Positions 16,782-24,789 of a DNA stretch of 33,888 nucleotides are shown here, piece after piece. The notes beneath the pieces are model-generated. The model saw only the letters and a list, made by a program, of their open reading frames with translations, searched no databases and was not told where the DNA came from. Made by a program: the position numbers and the translations under genes. Every line of letters begins with the position of its first letter. Position 1 is the stretch's first letter. The stretch comes from an uncultured bacterium (GTDB taxonomy: Bacteria; Muiribacteriota; Ozemobacteria; Ozemobacterales; Ozemobacteraceae), in contig CAMJNS010000020.1 in assembly GCA_946407375.1 (NCBI GenBank), forward strand, positions 1-33,888. Direction: 5' to 3'.

Positions 16782-17018
16782 ATGGCAGAAACACGTTCAA
16801 TAAGCTCTTCCATGACACCTCCGGAAGATGAAAAACTCGTAATGGCTCAGATTCAGAGATATTCTGAACTGACAGAACGAAGTCTCGACATGATCGAAAG
16901 ACTTTTACAGCAAGGTTACGCCATGAATTCAACTGAAGTTAAGAAACTTCAGAATAAGTTGCATGACCTTGAAGTCAAAAGTAACTTCTGGCGTACCAGA
17001 ATGATGAGGTACCTCTAA
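16782..17018 (+). CDS. Small helical hypothetical protein
   Basis: This is a 78-residue charged protein of unknown function. After a Ser/Thr-rich start and a PPEDEK segment it appears to be one or two long helices (EKLVMAQIQRYSELTERSLD, then a second with KKLQNKLHDLEVKSNF), probably a coiled coil. A GGAGA ribosome binding site (16770-16774) precedes the ATG by eight bases. Its codon use is less AT-biased than the surrounding genes and closer to that of the hydrogenase genes, which suggests good expression. It is divergent from the exported coiled-coil/HEAT operon and ends in a spacer rich in inverted repeats. Confidence 0.7.
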   Translation: MAETRSISSSMTPPEDEKLVMAQIQRYSELTERSLDMIERLLQQGYAMNSTEVKKLQNKLHDLEVKSNFWRTRMMRYL

Positions 17019-17215
17019 CATGAGAGACAAGAGATTAGAAATTAGAGGTTAGAGAATATTCTAACTAACTTACAAACGAAAACTAACATTTTTTGTTTGT
17101 TTGCAACCTAGCGATTTGCTAGCCTCTAGTTTCTTGGCTCTATTTCTCAAAAGCAAAACAAGCTTATTCTGGCTTAAAGCTCAGAGCTTATAACTTGAAG
17201 CTTTATTTTACATCC

Positions 17216-17269
17216 AATCAGGCAGGGAATTGCATAAATTAATACTGATTTGCAATTTCCTGCCTGATT
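17216..17269. repeat. 19-bp inverted repeat between convergent genes
   Basis: AATCAGGCAGGGAATTGCA (17216-17234) and its complement (17251-17269) pair over 19 positions with one G-T wobble around a 16-base loop. It lies between the convergent 78-residue gene and the M48 protease gene. There is no T-run, so it is not a classical terminator, although it may stop polymerase from either side or be a REP-like element. The rest of the 17019-17313 gap has further short repeats: GTTAGAGAATATTCTAAC near 17051, CTAGC/GCTAG near 17107, and the word GCTTATAACTTGAAGCTT at 17186-17203, shared with the next spacer. Confidence 0.6.
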
Positions 17270-17313
17270 AGCATTATAAAGGTTTGATGGTTTAAATACA
17301 ATAGTTAGAGGAT

Positions 17314-18879
17314 TTATTTTTTATGAATAAAGTGAGAGAAAAGCTTTTTTATTGGATTGGAATCTTGATAATAGTTTAGAAATTCAGGCTTAAAATCAAT
17401 TCTAAGGTAGGCTTTAAAAGAATCTACAATCGCTAAAGCATAATTTCCACTATAAAATGCAGCTATAGTCTTTTGTTCAAACACAAATGGATGATTTTGT
17501 AGTCTTTCTGGTAGGGAATAGCGCAAGTTTTCTACTAATTCATAATTCCCAGTATGACTAGCGTTATAAATCTTTGAAAACTCATAAACAATTGAGAGAG
17601 GATTAATTAGAGCAATAATCAATGCTAATAATAATCCAAGTAGAGTGTATTTTTGAATGTTTGAGGATTTTATAAGAATATTAATATGAGAAATATCTGT
17701 CTTTCTTATATTCTCGATTCTTTCATCAGCTTCAGGATGTGTAAGCAACCAATTCGGAAACCATTTTGGCTTAGTTCCCAGCATTAGTTTTATTATTTGC
17801 ATTGAGGAAATAAAGCTTTCTTTTTCTGTTATTATTGATGAAAAAATATCTGCTTGTTTTTCGCACCTTCTTGCTAAGGCTGTAAAAGTTACAGCAAATA
17901 TAGGTATAAAAATAGCTATTTCCAAAACATAAGATAAATTGTCGTGAACATAAAAGAAAGGAAAGTAAATAATCAAAGTAGATTTTAAAAGTATTGCGAT
18001 TATAATTGCATTTATGGAAAATAATAAATATGAAGTAACGTGACCTAAGCGCAGATGTCCAAGTTCATGACCTACAACTGCTTCAGCCTGTTTATCAGTA
18101 AAACTTTTTAAAAGATAATCTGTTATATAAACAAATCTGAATTTACTAATTAAGCCTGCTACAGCAGCATTGGGTAGAGGTTCGTTAAATGTGTTCCATA
18201 TTTTTACACCAGCTATCTGAGTTTCTGCTTTTTTGCTGAGTTCTTTTAAACGATGAACAAGCTCAGAATCTGCATTTTCTGTTTTCCAAGCCCAATTAAA
18301 AAGTCGCGGAGATAAAAGATATAAACCGAAAAGAAAGACAGGAGCAATTGTCAGTGTTTTTATTTCACTCATAAGTCCCATTCCTTCACTTAACCCCATA
18401 TCTTCTAAAACCAGCCAAATTATTACTGGTGGAAAAAATATTATTGGAACAGTCTGTCTTGCTCTTAAAAAGTCTTCCAGGGTTTCTTTTTCTGCTAAAA
18501 CCGGTTTTAACATTTCGTATAAAGAACTCATAAATGGTTTTAATAATATTAAATATAGAAACATTGCTATTACAATGGTTAATGTTTCGGATTTAGCTAG
18601 AAATGTATCCTTTAAAGCAGATAATGGATTAACAAAAACAAAGAAAAGGCATATCCAAGCTACTATAAAGATTGTGTAAATATTATAGGTTTTTATAAAA
18701 GATGGAATAATGTCATTTTTTGTCTGTTTTTCTGTGTGGCTTGGTAGCCAGTAGTAGATAATTAAAAAAGAAAAAGTTAACCATAATGCAAATGCGGTAT
18801 TAGGCATTTTTGCATAATAACCAGCAAACTCGCTACAGCCGTAGCAAAGCAATATTAGATGGATAAACTGGACAATCAT
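17314..18879 (-). CDS. Integral membrane M48 family metalloprotease
   Basis: This 521-residue membrane protease has about seven hydrophobic segments, with the catalytic site on the face after the fifth. The zinc motif is HELGH near 271-275, in AEAVVGHELGHLRLGHVTSY. It is preceded by the family phrase LPNAAVAGLISKFRFVYITD, and the third ligand Glu is in RRCEKQADIF about 70 residues later. A C-terminal LTHPEADERIENI matches the end of M48 domains. Related HtpX and Ste24 proteases degrade or process membrane proteins. ATG 18879 is preferred; a GTG at 18897 would add six residues. A minus-strand TATACT (18902-18907) may be its -10. It stands alone between two repeat-rich spacers. Confidence 0.88.
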   Translation of the reverse strand: MIVQFIHLILLCYGCSEFAGYYAKMPNTAFALWLTFSFLIIYYWLPSHTEKQTKNDIIPSFIKTYNIYTIFIVAWICLFFVFVNPLSALKDTFLAKSETLTIVIAMFLYLILLKPFMSSLYEMLKPVLAEKETLEDFLRARQTVPIIFFPPVIIWLVLEDMGLSEGMGLMSEIKTLTIAPVFLFGLYLLSPRLFNWAWKTENADSELVHRLKELSKKAETQIAGVKIWNTFNEPLPNAAVAGLISKFRFVYITDYLLKSFTDKQAEAVVGHELGHLRLGHVTSYLLFSINAIIIAILLKSTLIIYFPFFYVHDNLSYVLEIAIFIPIFAVTFTALARRCEKQADIFSSIITEKESFISSMQIIKLMLGTKPKWFPNWLLTHPEADERIENIRKTDISHINILIKSSNIQKYTLLGLLLALIIALINPLSIVYEFSKIYNASHTGNYELVENLRYSLPERLQNHPFVFEQKTIAAFYSGNYALAIVDSFKAYLRIDFKPEFLNYYQDSNPIKKLFSHFIHKK

Positions 18880-19064
18880 GATGAAATATAATAGCACAAA
18901 AAGTATAGTTAGGGATGAGTATTTATATCATCCCTTTAGCAGAGACTGTCTAAACACTATATTATAAGGTCAAATTAGATTATGCGAATTGTCTACACAT
19001 TTGTCATAAAAAGTATAGCGTATGGACTTTAGCTCTAAAAGCCTAAGCGTAATTATTGTTGTTG

Positions 19065-19206
19065 GTAGTTATTGTAGAAAAAGCTATATGCTATAAGCTC
19101 TAAGCTGCAAGCCAGAAAAAGTCATTACTAAAATGACTGGCTTATAGCTTGAAGCTTAAGTCTTTCTGCTTATATAAAAACAACAAAAACAAACTACAAT
19201 AACTAC
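19065..19206. repeat. 142-bp palindromic element in a 508-base spacer
   Basis: The gap 18898-19405 has no supported gene. Within it GTAGTTATTGTAG (19065-19077) and its exact complement (19194-19206) form 13-bp terminal inverted repeats. Inside is a long imperfect hairpin, 19094-19115 against 19137-19158 (18 of 22 positions pair), capped by GTCATT/AATGAC at 19121-19137. The word GCTTATAGCTTGAAGCTT (19140-19157) recurs with one change at 17186-17203. The left flank 19045-19077 is similar to 30201-30233. A shorter hairpin, GGGATGA/TCATCCC, lies near 18913-18935. This looks like a decayed miniature element or REP-like repeat. Confidence 0.55.
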
Positions 19207-19347
19207 AAAATAAATAGATTACATATAAAGAATTATAATTTTTTTTAGAGAATTATGAGTTTTCGCACACCCTCTTAAACAATATAAAATAACTATATAT
19301 ATATATAATAATCTGTTATTATGATAAATGGTATTAAATATATTTTT

Positions 19348-19377
19348 TTGATTCTTGCTCTTGGGTAAATCTATACT
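19348..19377 (+). promoter_or_regulatory. Promoter for the small membrane protein gene
   Basis: TTGATT (19348-19353) and TATACT (19372-19377) are 18 bases apart. A start near 19384 gives a leader of about 22 bases that contains AGGAG at 19395-19399, seven bases before the ATG. Confidence 0.55.
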
Positions 19378-19405
19378 AATAGCATATTTTTAATAGGAGT
19401 AAAAA

Positions 19406-19843
19406 ATGGATACAGAAGAAAGCAATCCATTGACTGGGGCTGTTGGTGCCTTAATAGGCTCATTACTTGGAGTTTTGGCAATAGTTATTTTAGGACAAAT
19501 AGGTTATGTGGCTGTTGTTTCTGGTGTGGTAATGGGATTTGGCACTTTAGTAGGCTATTCAATGCTGGGTGGCTCATTAGATTTAAAAGGTATTATTATT
19601 TCTGTTATAATAATGATTATAATGATTTTTGTAGCCAATAGAATGAATTGGGCTTTTTATGTTATTAGAGCTGTTCCTGAGGTTGGTTTTTTTCGAGCAT
19701 TTTTTAGATTTGGTGAAGTTGTAAGTCAAAACGCAGAAATAGCTTCCAAATATCATGAAAGCTTGTTTGCAGATTATTTGTTCTGTGCTTTAGGTGCTTT
19801 TTCTTATATGAAAAAAGGTAAAGGAGAAGGAGAGGGAGAGTAA
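19406..19843 (+). CDS. Small hypothetical membrane protein
   Basis: This 145-residue protein has an acidic start and three hydrophobic segments (about 10-30, 34-54 and 62-80), the first two rich in Gly, Ala and Val. A soluble stretch follows with FFRAFFRFGEVVSQNAEIA, then a weakly hydrophobic segment near 120-135 and a tail of alternating Lys/Gly/Glu. I do not recognise a family, though the Gly-rich first hairpin resembles small permease-like or Tim44-like membrane hairpins. The start is supported by AGGAG and a promoter. It stands as its own unit before the glmU-prs operon. Confidence 0.65.
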   Translation: MDTEESNPLTGAVGALIGSLLGVLAIVILGQIGYVAVVSGVVMGFGTLVGYSMLGGSLDLKGIIISVIIMIIMIFVANRMNWAFYVIRAVPEVGFFRAFFRFGEVVSQNAEIASKYHESLFADYLFCALGAFSYMKKGKGEGEGE

Positions 19844-19918
19844 TTATTTACAACTGGTCAATTCTCCGACTATTATTTAGATAGTTTACGTTTGCCCTGG
19901 GATAACCCCAAATTATTG

Positions 19919-19947
19919 TTTAAAAAGTTATCAAAAGTGTGTATAAT
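19919..19947 (+). promoter_or_regulatory. Promoter for the glmU-prs operon
   Basis: TATAAT at 19942-19947 is a full consensus -10. TTTAAA at 19919-19924 stands 17 bases upstream and matches four of six -35 bases. A start near 19954 gives a leader of about 24 bases with a GCGAGG ribosome binding site before the ATG at 19978. Confidence 0.6.
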
Positions 19948-19977
19948 AGCAAAAAATATATTGCGAGGTTTTGACTC

Positions 19978-20997
19978 ATGCTGTCTGAACTACATGCTTT
20001 GATTCTTGCTGCTGGCAAAGGAACAAGAATGAAATCCGAATTGCCAAAAGTTGTTCACCCTATACTTGGTCGTCCAATGGTTTCTTATGTGATTGATGCT
20101 GTTAGAGCCGTTGGTTGTGGCAAAACCATTTTGGTTACAGGTTATAAAAGTGATGTTGTCAAAGCTTCTTTGCAAGATATAAATGATGGTTCCATAGATT
20201 ACACAGAACAAACTGAACAACTTGGAACAGGTCATGCCGTTCAATGTTATGTTAAAGAAGCCAAGGAACGACCACAAAGTCTATTGGTTGTTTGCGGCGA
20301 TACCCCCCTTATTTCTACCGAAACCTTAAACAAAATGGTAGAAATTCACAAAAAAGAAAAACCCGCTATTACCATGATGACTCTCATCATGAACGAACCC
20401 GGCAACTACGGTCGCATTATTCGTTCTAACGACGGCAATGTTATCGCAATAAGAGAAGCAAAAGATAGTAGCGAAGAAGAACTTAAAATAAAAGAAATCA
20501 ATCTTGGTGTTTATCTTTTTGATTCAGAATTTCTCTTCGATAATATTTTCAAACTTGAACCTAATAACAAGCAAAAAGAGTATTATCTTACCGATATGAT
20601 TGAAATTGCTGCAAATCAAGGTAAAAGAGTTATAGCTGTAATAGAAAAAGATGAGTCTTCTACTCTAGGCATTAACAGTCGCCAGCATCTTGCTCAAGTT
20701 AGTTCCATACTACAAAAGCAAATATTAAATAAACTTATGGATTCTGGTGTAACGATTACTTGTCCGGAACAGACATTTGTAGGTTCGGATGTTTCTATTG
20801 GTTCTGACAGCGTTATAGAACCTGGTTGTATGATTTATGGTCACACAACAATAGAGAAAAATTGTGTTATAGGTCCTAACGTTAAACTCAATAATGCTAA
20901 AGTTGGCAAAAACACTAAGTTGCAATATTGTATAGTTGAAAATACAACTGTGGATTGCAATAGTAAAATAGCTCCTTTTACTTCATTAGAAGGGTAA
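19978..20997 (+). CDS. glmU: GlmU-like UDP-GlcNAc pyrophosphorylase lacking the acetyltransferase domain
   Basis: This 339-residue protein has a complete N-terminal uridyltransferase domain: LAAGKGTRMKSELPKVVHP near 10-28, GTGHAVQC, CGDTPL, the NYGRI loop, EINLGVYLF and KEYYLTDMIEIA. This half makes UDP-GlcNAc from GlcNAc-1-P and UTP. About four coils of left-handed beta-helix follow and the protein stops at IAPFTSLEG. That is close to residue 330-335 of full-length GlmU (about 455 residues), just before the conserved Arg and His of the GlcN-1-P acetyltransferase site. The stop is clean and prs follows four bases later, so no broken remainder is present. It appears to be monofunctional, and the acetylation step must come from elsewhere. 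The glmU-prs order is common in other bacteria. Confidence 0.85.
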   Translation: MLSELHALILAAGKGTRMKSELPKVVHPILGRPMVSYVIDAVRAVGCGKTILVTGYKSDVVKASLQDINDGSIDYTEQTEQLGTGHAVQCYVKEAKERPQSLLVVCGDTPLISTETLNKMVEIHKKEKPAITMMTLIMNEPGNYGRIIRSNDGNVIAIREAKDSSEEELKIKEINLGVYLFDSEFLFDNIFKLEPNNKQKEYYLTDMIEIAANQGKRVIAVIEKDESSTLGINSRQHLAQVSSILQKQILNKLMDSGVTITCPEQTFVGSDVSIGSDSVIEPGCMIYGHTTIEKNCVIGPNVKLNNAKVGKNTKLQYCIVENTTVDCNSKIAPFTSLEG

Positions 20998-21001
20998 GCA
21001 G

Positions 21002-21943
21002 ATGAATCATTCTAGGGTAAAAATCTTTTCTTGTGGCGGAAACGATGCTCTTTTTCGTGAAGTATGTAAATTTTTAGGAATTCATCAAGGAAGAATGATG
21101 CGTTCTTCTTTTGCTGATGGAGAACTTTATTGTAGGATTGATGAATCTGTAAGAGGTTGTGATACATTCATAATTCAACCTACTTGTAATCCTGTAAATG
21201 AAAACCTAATGCGTTTACTGATAGCAATAGATGCTTTAAAACGAGCATCAGCTTCTAGTGTTACTGCTGTTGTACCATATTTAGGTTATTCAAGACAGGA
21301 AAAGAAAAACCTAGGTCGTGAACCCATAACTGCTAAATTGGTTGCAAATCTTATTACTTGTGCAGGTGCAGATAGAATAGTTACTGTAGACATGCATGAT
21401 CCTGCTCTACAAGGATTTTTTGATATTCCAGTTGATCATCTTTCTGCTATAAAACGTTTGTCTGAATTTTATATGAAGCGTGATTTAACTGACCATATCG
21501 TTGTATCGCCTGATACTGGTGGAGTTTTACGTGCTCGTTCTTTTGGTAGAAGATTGAATCTGCCTTTGGCAATAATAGATAAAAGAAGACCTGAAGCCAA
21601 TAATGCTGTAGTTATGAATGTTGTTGGTGATGTAAAAAACAAACATTGTATTGTTGTTGATGATATTGTTGACACAGCCAGCACACTAACAAGTGTTACT
21701 CAAAGTTTGCTTGAAAATGGTGCTATCTCTGTGTCTGCTTGTTGTACTCATGCTTTACTGTCTAAACCTGCAGTAGAAAGAATATCCCAATCACCTCTAA
21801 AAGAGTTGATAACAACAAACTCTATTCCTATTTCTCAAGATAAAATAGATAAGTGTAAAATCGAAGTTCTATCTATTGCTCCTTTGATTGGTGAAACCAT
21901 TAAACGAATATTTGAAAGACGCTCTATAAGTGAGTTATTCTGA
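21002..21943 (+). CDS. prs: Ribose-phosphate pyrophosphokinase (PRPP synthetase)
   Basis: This 313-residue cytoplasmic enzyme makes PRPP from ribose-5-phosphate and ATP for nucleotide, His and Trp synthesis. Family motifs appear in order: SSFADGELYCRI (FSDGE region), YLGYSRQEKK, DMHDPALQGFFDIPVDHL, VVSPDTGGVLRAR, IDKRRPEANNAVV (the mobile loop) and VVDDIVDTAST, the PRPP-binding loop. The length is normal. Small departures such as Ala for Ser in FADGE and SRQEKK for ARQDRK are conservative. It starts four bases after the truncated glmU and ends 16 bases before the lipoprotein start, so the three are probably one transcript. Confidence 0.95.
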   Translation: MNHSRVKIFSCGGNDALFREVCKFLGIHQGRMMRSSFADGELYCRIDESVRGCDTFIIQPTCNPVNENLMRLLIAIDALKRASASSVTAVVPYLGYSRQEKKNLGREPITAKLVANLITCAGADRIVTVDMHDPALQGFFDIPVDHLSAIKRLSEFYMKRDLTDHIVVSPDTGGVLRARSFGRRLNLPLAIIDKRRPEANNAVVMNVVGDVKNKHCIVVDDIVDTASTLTSVTQSLLENGAISVSACCTHALLSKPAVERISQSPLKELITTNSIPISQDKIDKCKIEVLSIAPLIGETIKRIFERRSISELF

Positions 21944-21959
21944 TTTAAGGAAGATGTAT

Positions 21960-24458
21960 ATGAATAAGTTTCCAAGATTATTAACATTTTTAATTGCAGC
22001 AGCTATAGTTTCTACAACTTTGGGCGGTTGTTCCAACAAAAAAAGAAATCCTGTGTCAGCGGTTTCTAGTTCAAGTTCTGAAAGCAAAGCTGAATTTTCT
22101 AATTGGGGTAAATCAGTAGAAGCTCGCACCGCATTAGATAATAAAGACTATGATACAGTTGAATCTCTTGCCAGAAAGAGAATATCAGATAAACCAGATG
22201 ATGCTAGTGCTCATTTTATGCTTGGTCAGGCTTTAATGGGACTAAAAAATTATAGAGCTGCCAGGAAGAGTCTAGAAACAGCTTGTTCATTAGTTCCAGA
22301 CAATTTAAATTATTCGAGAGAATATTGTCGCTCTATAGAAGCTCTTGCAAAAGAATCTGTAGATAAAAAAGAATATACAGACGCTATTTCCCTTTATAAA
22401 AAATTGATGGAAAAGGATTATGAACCTACCAAAACAGAAGAAGCTCTTTCAAATGTTTATATTGCATCAGCCAAAAAAATGATTTCTGCTGGTGATACCT
22501 CTGATGCTGAAATAGTTCTGACTGAAGGTGCTAATTTGTTAAGAAAAGATACTCCTTTAAGACTCGAACTTGCTAATTTATATATAAACGATGACAGATT
22601 AATGGAAGCTGAAAGACTTTTGAAAAGGCTTGTTAACAATAATCCAGACAACTCAGACTGTTTGGTTGCTTATGCTAAATTGCTTCAAAAAATGGGAGAC
22701 GTTAATGAAGCCGCAGAAATGGCTAGTAAAGCTCTTAGCATAAATCCTTCAAATAATGAAGCTCTTGCTTTAAAGGGAAATATTGATGGTGATGTGCCAG
22801 CAATAATATTTAACCCGGTAGATGCTGCTTCACTTTCTCTTGAAGCTGTTAATGAAAGAATCAAATTCTTTGAAAAATCAGGAAACTTAGTAGAAGAAAA
22901 GAAACTCTTGAATTTCTGTATTGAACGTTATCCTAGTGAAACTGGTGCTTATTATAAACTTGCTGAAGTTAACGATAAGCTTGGGAGTATTGATGAAGCA
23001 TTGGCTGCTATAGAAAAATATAATACATTAGTTCCGGATTCTGCTGAAGGTCAGTTCCTTTATGCTCAGTGTTTGTGCCAAAAAGGACAGTGTGATCCAG
23101 CTCTTTCTATTTTAAGTAAAATAGAAAATACTTATCCTGACAAACAGGCTTTATTGAATGAACGTGGACAAGCTCTTGCAAGAAAGGGAGATTTTAATTC
23201 TGCAATTGAAATTTGGAATTCTGTTTTAAAGGAAAATCCAACAAATGCTGATGCTCTCTTCTATTTAGGGCAGTTGTCTTCGGAAAGTGGAAAATACAAC
23301 GAAGCTACCCAATACTATGATTCAGCAATAAAGCAACAACCTTTTAACAACAAATTCAGATACTTTGCTGGTTTAAATTATATTCAGAGTGGAAATAAAG
23401 ATAAAGCCGCCGCTCTCTGGAGTCTTTCAAAGGGTTCTCTGAATCCATCTGATCCATATGCTGCTAGAATTATAAGGGCAATGGGTGATGATTCAGAACT
23501 TCAGGCAGCTGCAATAGCTAATAATGGTGGTATTCCTTCTGTAAGCGCAGAAGATGCAAATGCTCGTGTGATTACAATAGATGGATCTTCTCCTGTTGCT
23601 GGTTACGAAGTTAGCGAAATGCCATCTAACGATTATTATCAGGCTTTAGAATATGCTAGAAGTGGTAATTTTACTGAAGCAGAAAAATTATTTAGACAGG
23701 TTATCGTAAATGAACCAAATAATTTCAATGCTATGATGAACCTCGGTAAGATTTATTCGGCTACTCAAAGAAATAACATTGCAGCAGCTATATTCTTAAA
23801 AGCTTTAAAGATAGATTCAAGAAATATTCATGCTTTAAGAGCTGTTGCCAATTCTTATTCAGAAGTAGGAATGCATAGCTTGGCTTCTCAGATTTCAGAA
23901 CAGGTAAAAACTAATTATCCAGACCAGTTCCAGGGTTTTCCTGTTTATGAAAATAAGGCAATTAAAAATGATCCTAGAGCAATAGAACCAATGGCAAAAG
24001 CTTTGATTCAAGAAGGTTTATATGACGAAGCTCTTGCTGTAGTTCAGGGAGCTATTTCGGAACAGTCTGAAAACAATAATTTGTATTTGTTGCAGGGTGA
24101 TGTTTATAAGAATATGAAATTGTTTGACTTGGCAATGGAATCTTATAGACAGGTTCAAAATGCTGATTCAGAAAGCCCAGCGGCATTTATTAGAGCTGGT
24201 GATTTGTATCTAGCTGCAGGGCAGTCTAATCAAGCTCTTCAAGAATATAGAAGAGCAATGAGCACTACTTATATTGACCCTGACAGCATGTTATATATTT
24301 CTGACCGTTATGCTCAAATGGGTCGACCTAATGATTCTAGAAGTATATTGGGAAGACTTAAAACTATGAATTTGAATATGGAACAGGTTAAGAAACTTGA
24401 TAAACGTTTAGGTACAAACTTTGCAGAAGAAACAGCAGCTTCTGTTGCAAAAAAATAA
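21960..24458 (+). CDS. TPR-repeat lipoprotein
   Basis: This 832-residue exported lipoprotein has a signal peptide ending in the lipobox LGGC, with acylated Cys24, and then a Ser-rich linker. More than fifteen tetratricopeptide-type repeats follow, in two blocks separated near residue 520-560 by a linker with Asp and Ser. Typical phrases are AHFMLGQALMGLKNYRAARK, ADALFYLGQLSSESGKYNEA and FNAMMNLGKIYSATQRNNIA. Long periplasmic TPR lipoproteins usually scaffold outer-membrane or polysaccharide-export complexes. ATG 21960 is chosen because AAGGAAG lies six to seven bases upstream and it gives the signal peptide; the in-frame starts at 21930 and 21954 fit less well. It follows prs and precedes a small membrane protein by 20 bases. 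Confidence 0.88.
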   Translation: MNKFPRLLTFLIAAAIVSTTLGGCSNKKRNPVSAVSSSSSESKAEFSNWGKSVEARTALDNKDYDTVESLARKRISDKPDDASAHFMLGQALMGLKNYRAARKSLETACSLVPDNLNYSREYCRSIEALAKESVDKKEYTDAISLYKKLMEKDYEPTKTEEALSNVYIASAKKMISAGDTSDAEIVLTEGANLLRKDTPLRLELANLYINDDRLMEAERLLKRLVNNNPDNSDCLVAYAKLLQKMGDVNEAAEMASKALSINPSNNEALALKGNIDGDVPAIIFNPVDAASLSLEAVNERIKFFEKSGNLVEEKKLLNFCIERYPSETGAYYKLAEVNDKLGSIDEALAAIEKYNTLVPDSAEGQFLYAQCLCQKGQCDPALSILSKIENTYPDKQALLNERGQALARKGDFNSAIEIWNSVLKENPTNADALFYLGQLSSESGKYNEATQYYDSAIKQQPFNNKFRYFAGLNYIQSGNKDKAAALWSLSKGSLNPSDPYAARIIRAMGDDSELQAAAIANNGGIPSVSAEDANARVITIDGSSPVAGYEVSEMPSNDYYQALEYARSGNFTEAEKLFRQVIVNEPNNFNAMMNLGKIYSATQRNNIAAAIFLKALKIDSRNIHALRAVANSYSEVGMHSLASQISEQVKTNYPDQFQGFPVYENKAIKNDPRAIEPMAKALIQEGLYDEALAVVQGAISEQSENNNLYLLQGDVYKNMKLFDLAMESYRQVQNADSESPAAFIRAGDLYLAAGQSNQALQEYRRAMSTTYIDPDSMLYISDRYAQMGRPNDSRSILGRLKTMNLNMEQVKKLDKRLGTNFAEETAASVAKK

Positions 24459-24478
24459 ACAAATAGGAGATTATAAAA

Positions 24479-24757
24479 ATGATGAACATTAATGATACTG
24501 TTTTTAATGATGAAGATTTGCAGAAGCTAGAATCTGTTATAAAAAATGTTAAAGACCCAAATGCCCGTAAAAGGCTAGTTCATTTGCAGCATGGTTTAAA
24601 AAAGAGAATTAAAGATAGACAGGAAGCTGCAGACAACCGTAAACGTTTTCTCACTACTACCTACATGATTATTATTCCATTTACTATTCTTTTCACAATT
24701 GTTGGAGTTTATTATTTCCTTAAAAAGGAAGAAATCTCTAATTTAAAACGTAGATGA
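24479..24757 (+). CDS. Small hypothetical membrane protein
   Basis: This 92-residue protein has a charged, mainly helical N-terminal half (about 1-58, with many Lys, Arg and Asp) and one transmembrane segment (about 64-84, TYMIIIPFTILFTIVGVYYF), ending in a basic tail. That suggests a single-span inner-membrane protein with its larger part in the cytoplasm. A GGAG site lies nine bases upstream of ATG 24479; a second ATG follows at once. It sits between the TPR lipoprotein and the epimerase in one direction with short gaps, so it probably shares their transcript. No family is recognised. Confidence 0.65.
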   Translation: MMNINDTVFNDEDLQKLESVIKNVKDPNARKRLVHLQHGLKKRIKDRQEAADNRKRFLTTTYMIIIPFTILFTIVGVYYFLKKEEISNLKRR

Positions 24758-24789
24758 TTTTTGTTTGATTTCTTAAAAGGTTTATTACT

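Noticed and set aside
16733..16813. N-terminal extension of the exported coiled-coil protein to an ATG at 16813
   Set aside because: It would hide the signal peptide and lies antisense to the 78-residue gene and its ribosome binding site.
19023..19097. 24-codon frame starting ATGGACTTTAGC in the 508-base spacer
   Set aside because: There is no ribosome binding site, and it runs through the terminal inverted repeat of the palindromic element.
20990..21010. Frameshift in glmU that hides an acetyltransferase remainder
   Set aside because: prs begins four bases after the stop, so no downstream frame could hold the missing domain.
21930..21959. Upstream starts of the TPR lipoprotein
   Set aside because: They overlap the prs stop and lengthen the signal peptide with polar residues. 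AAGGAAG fits ATG 21960.
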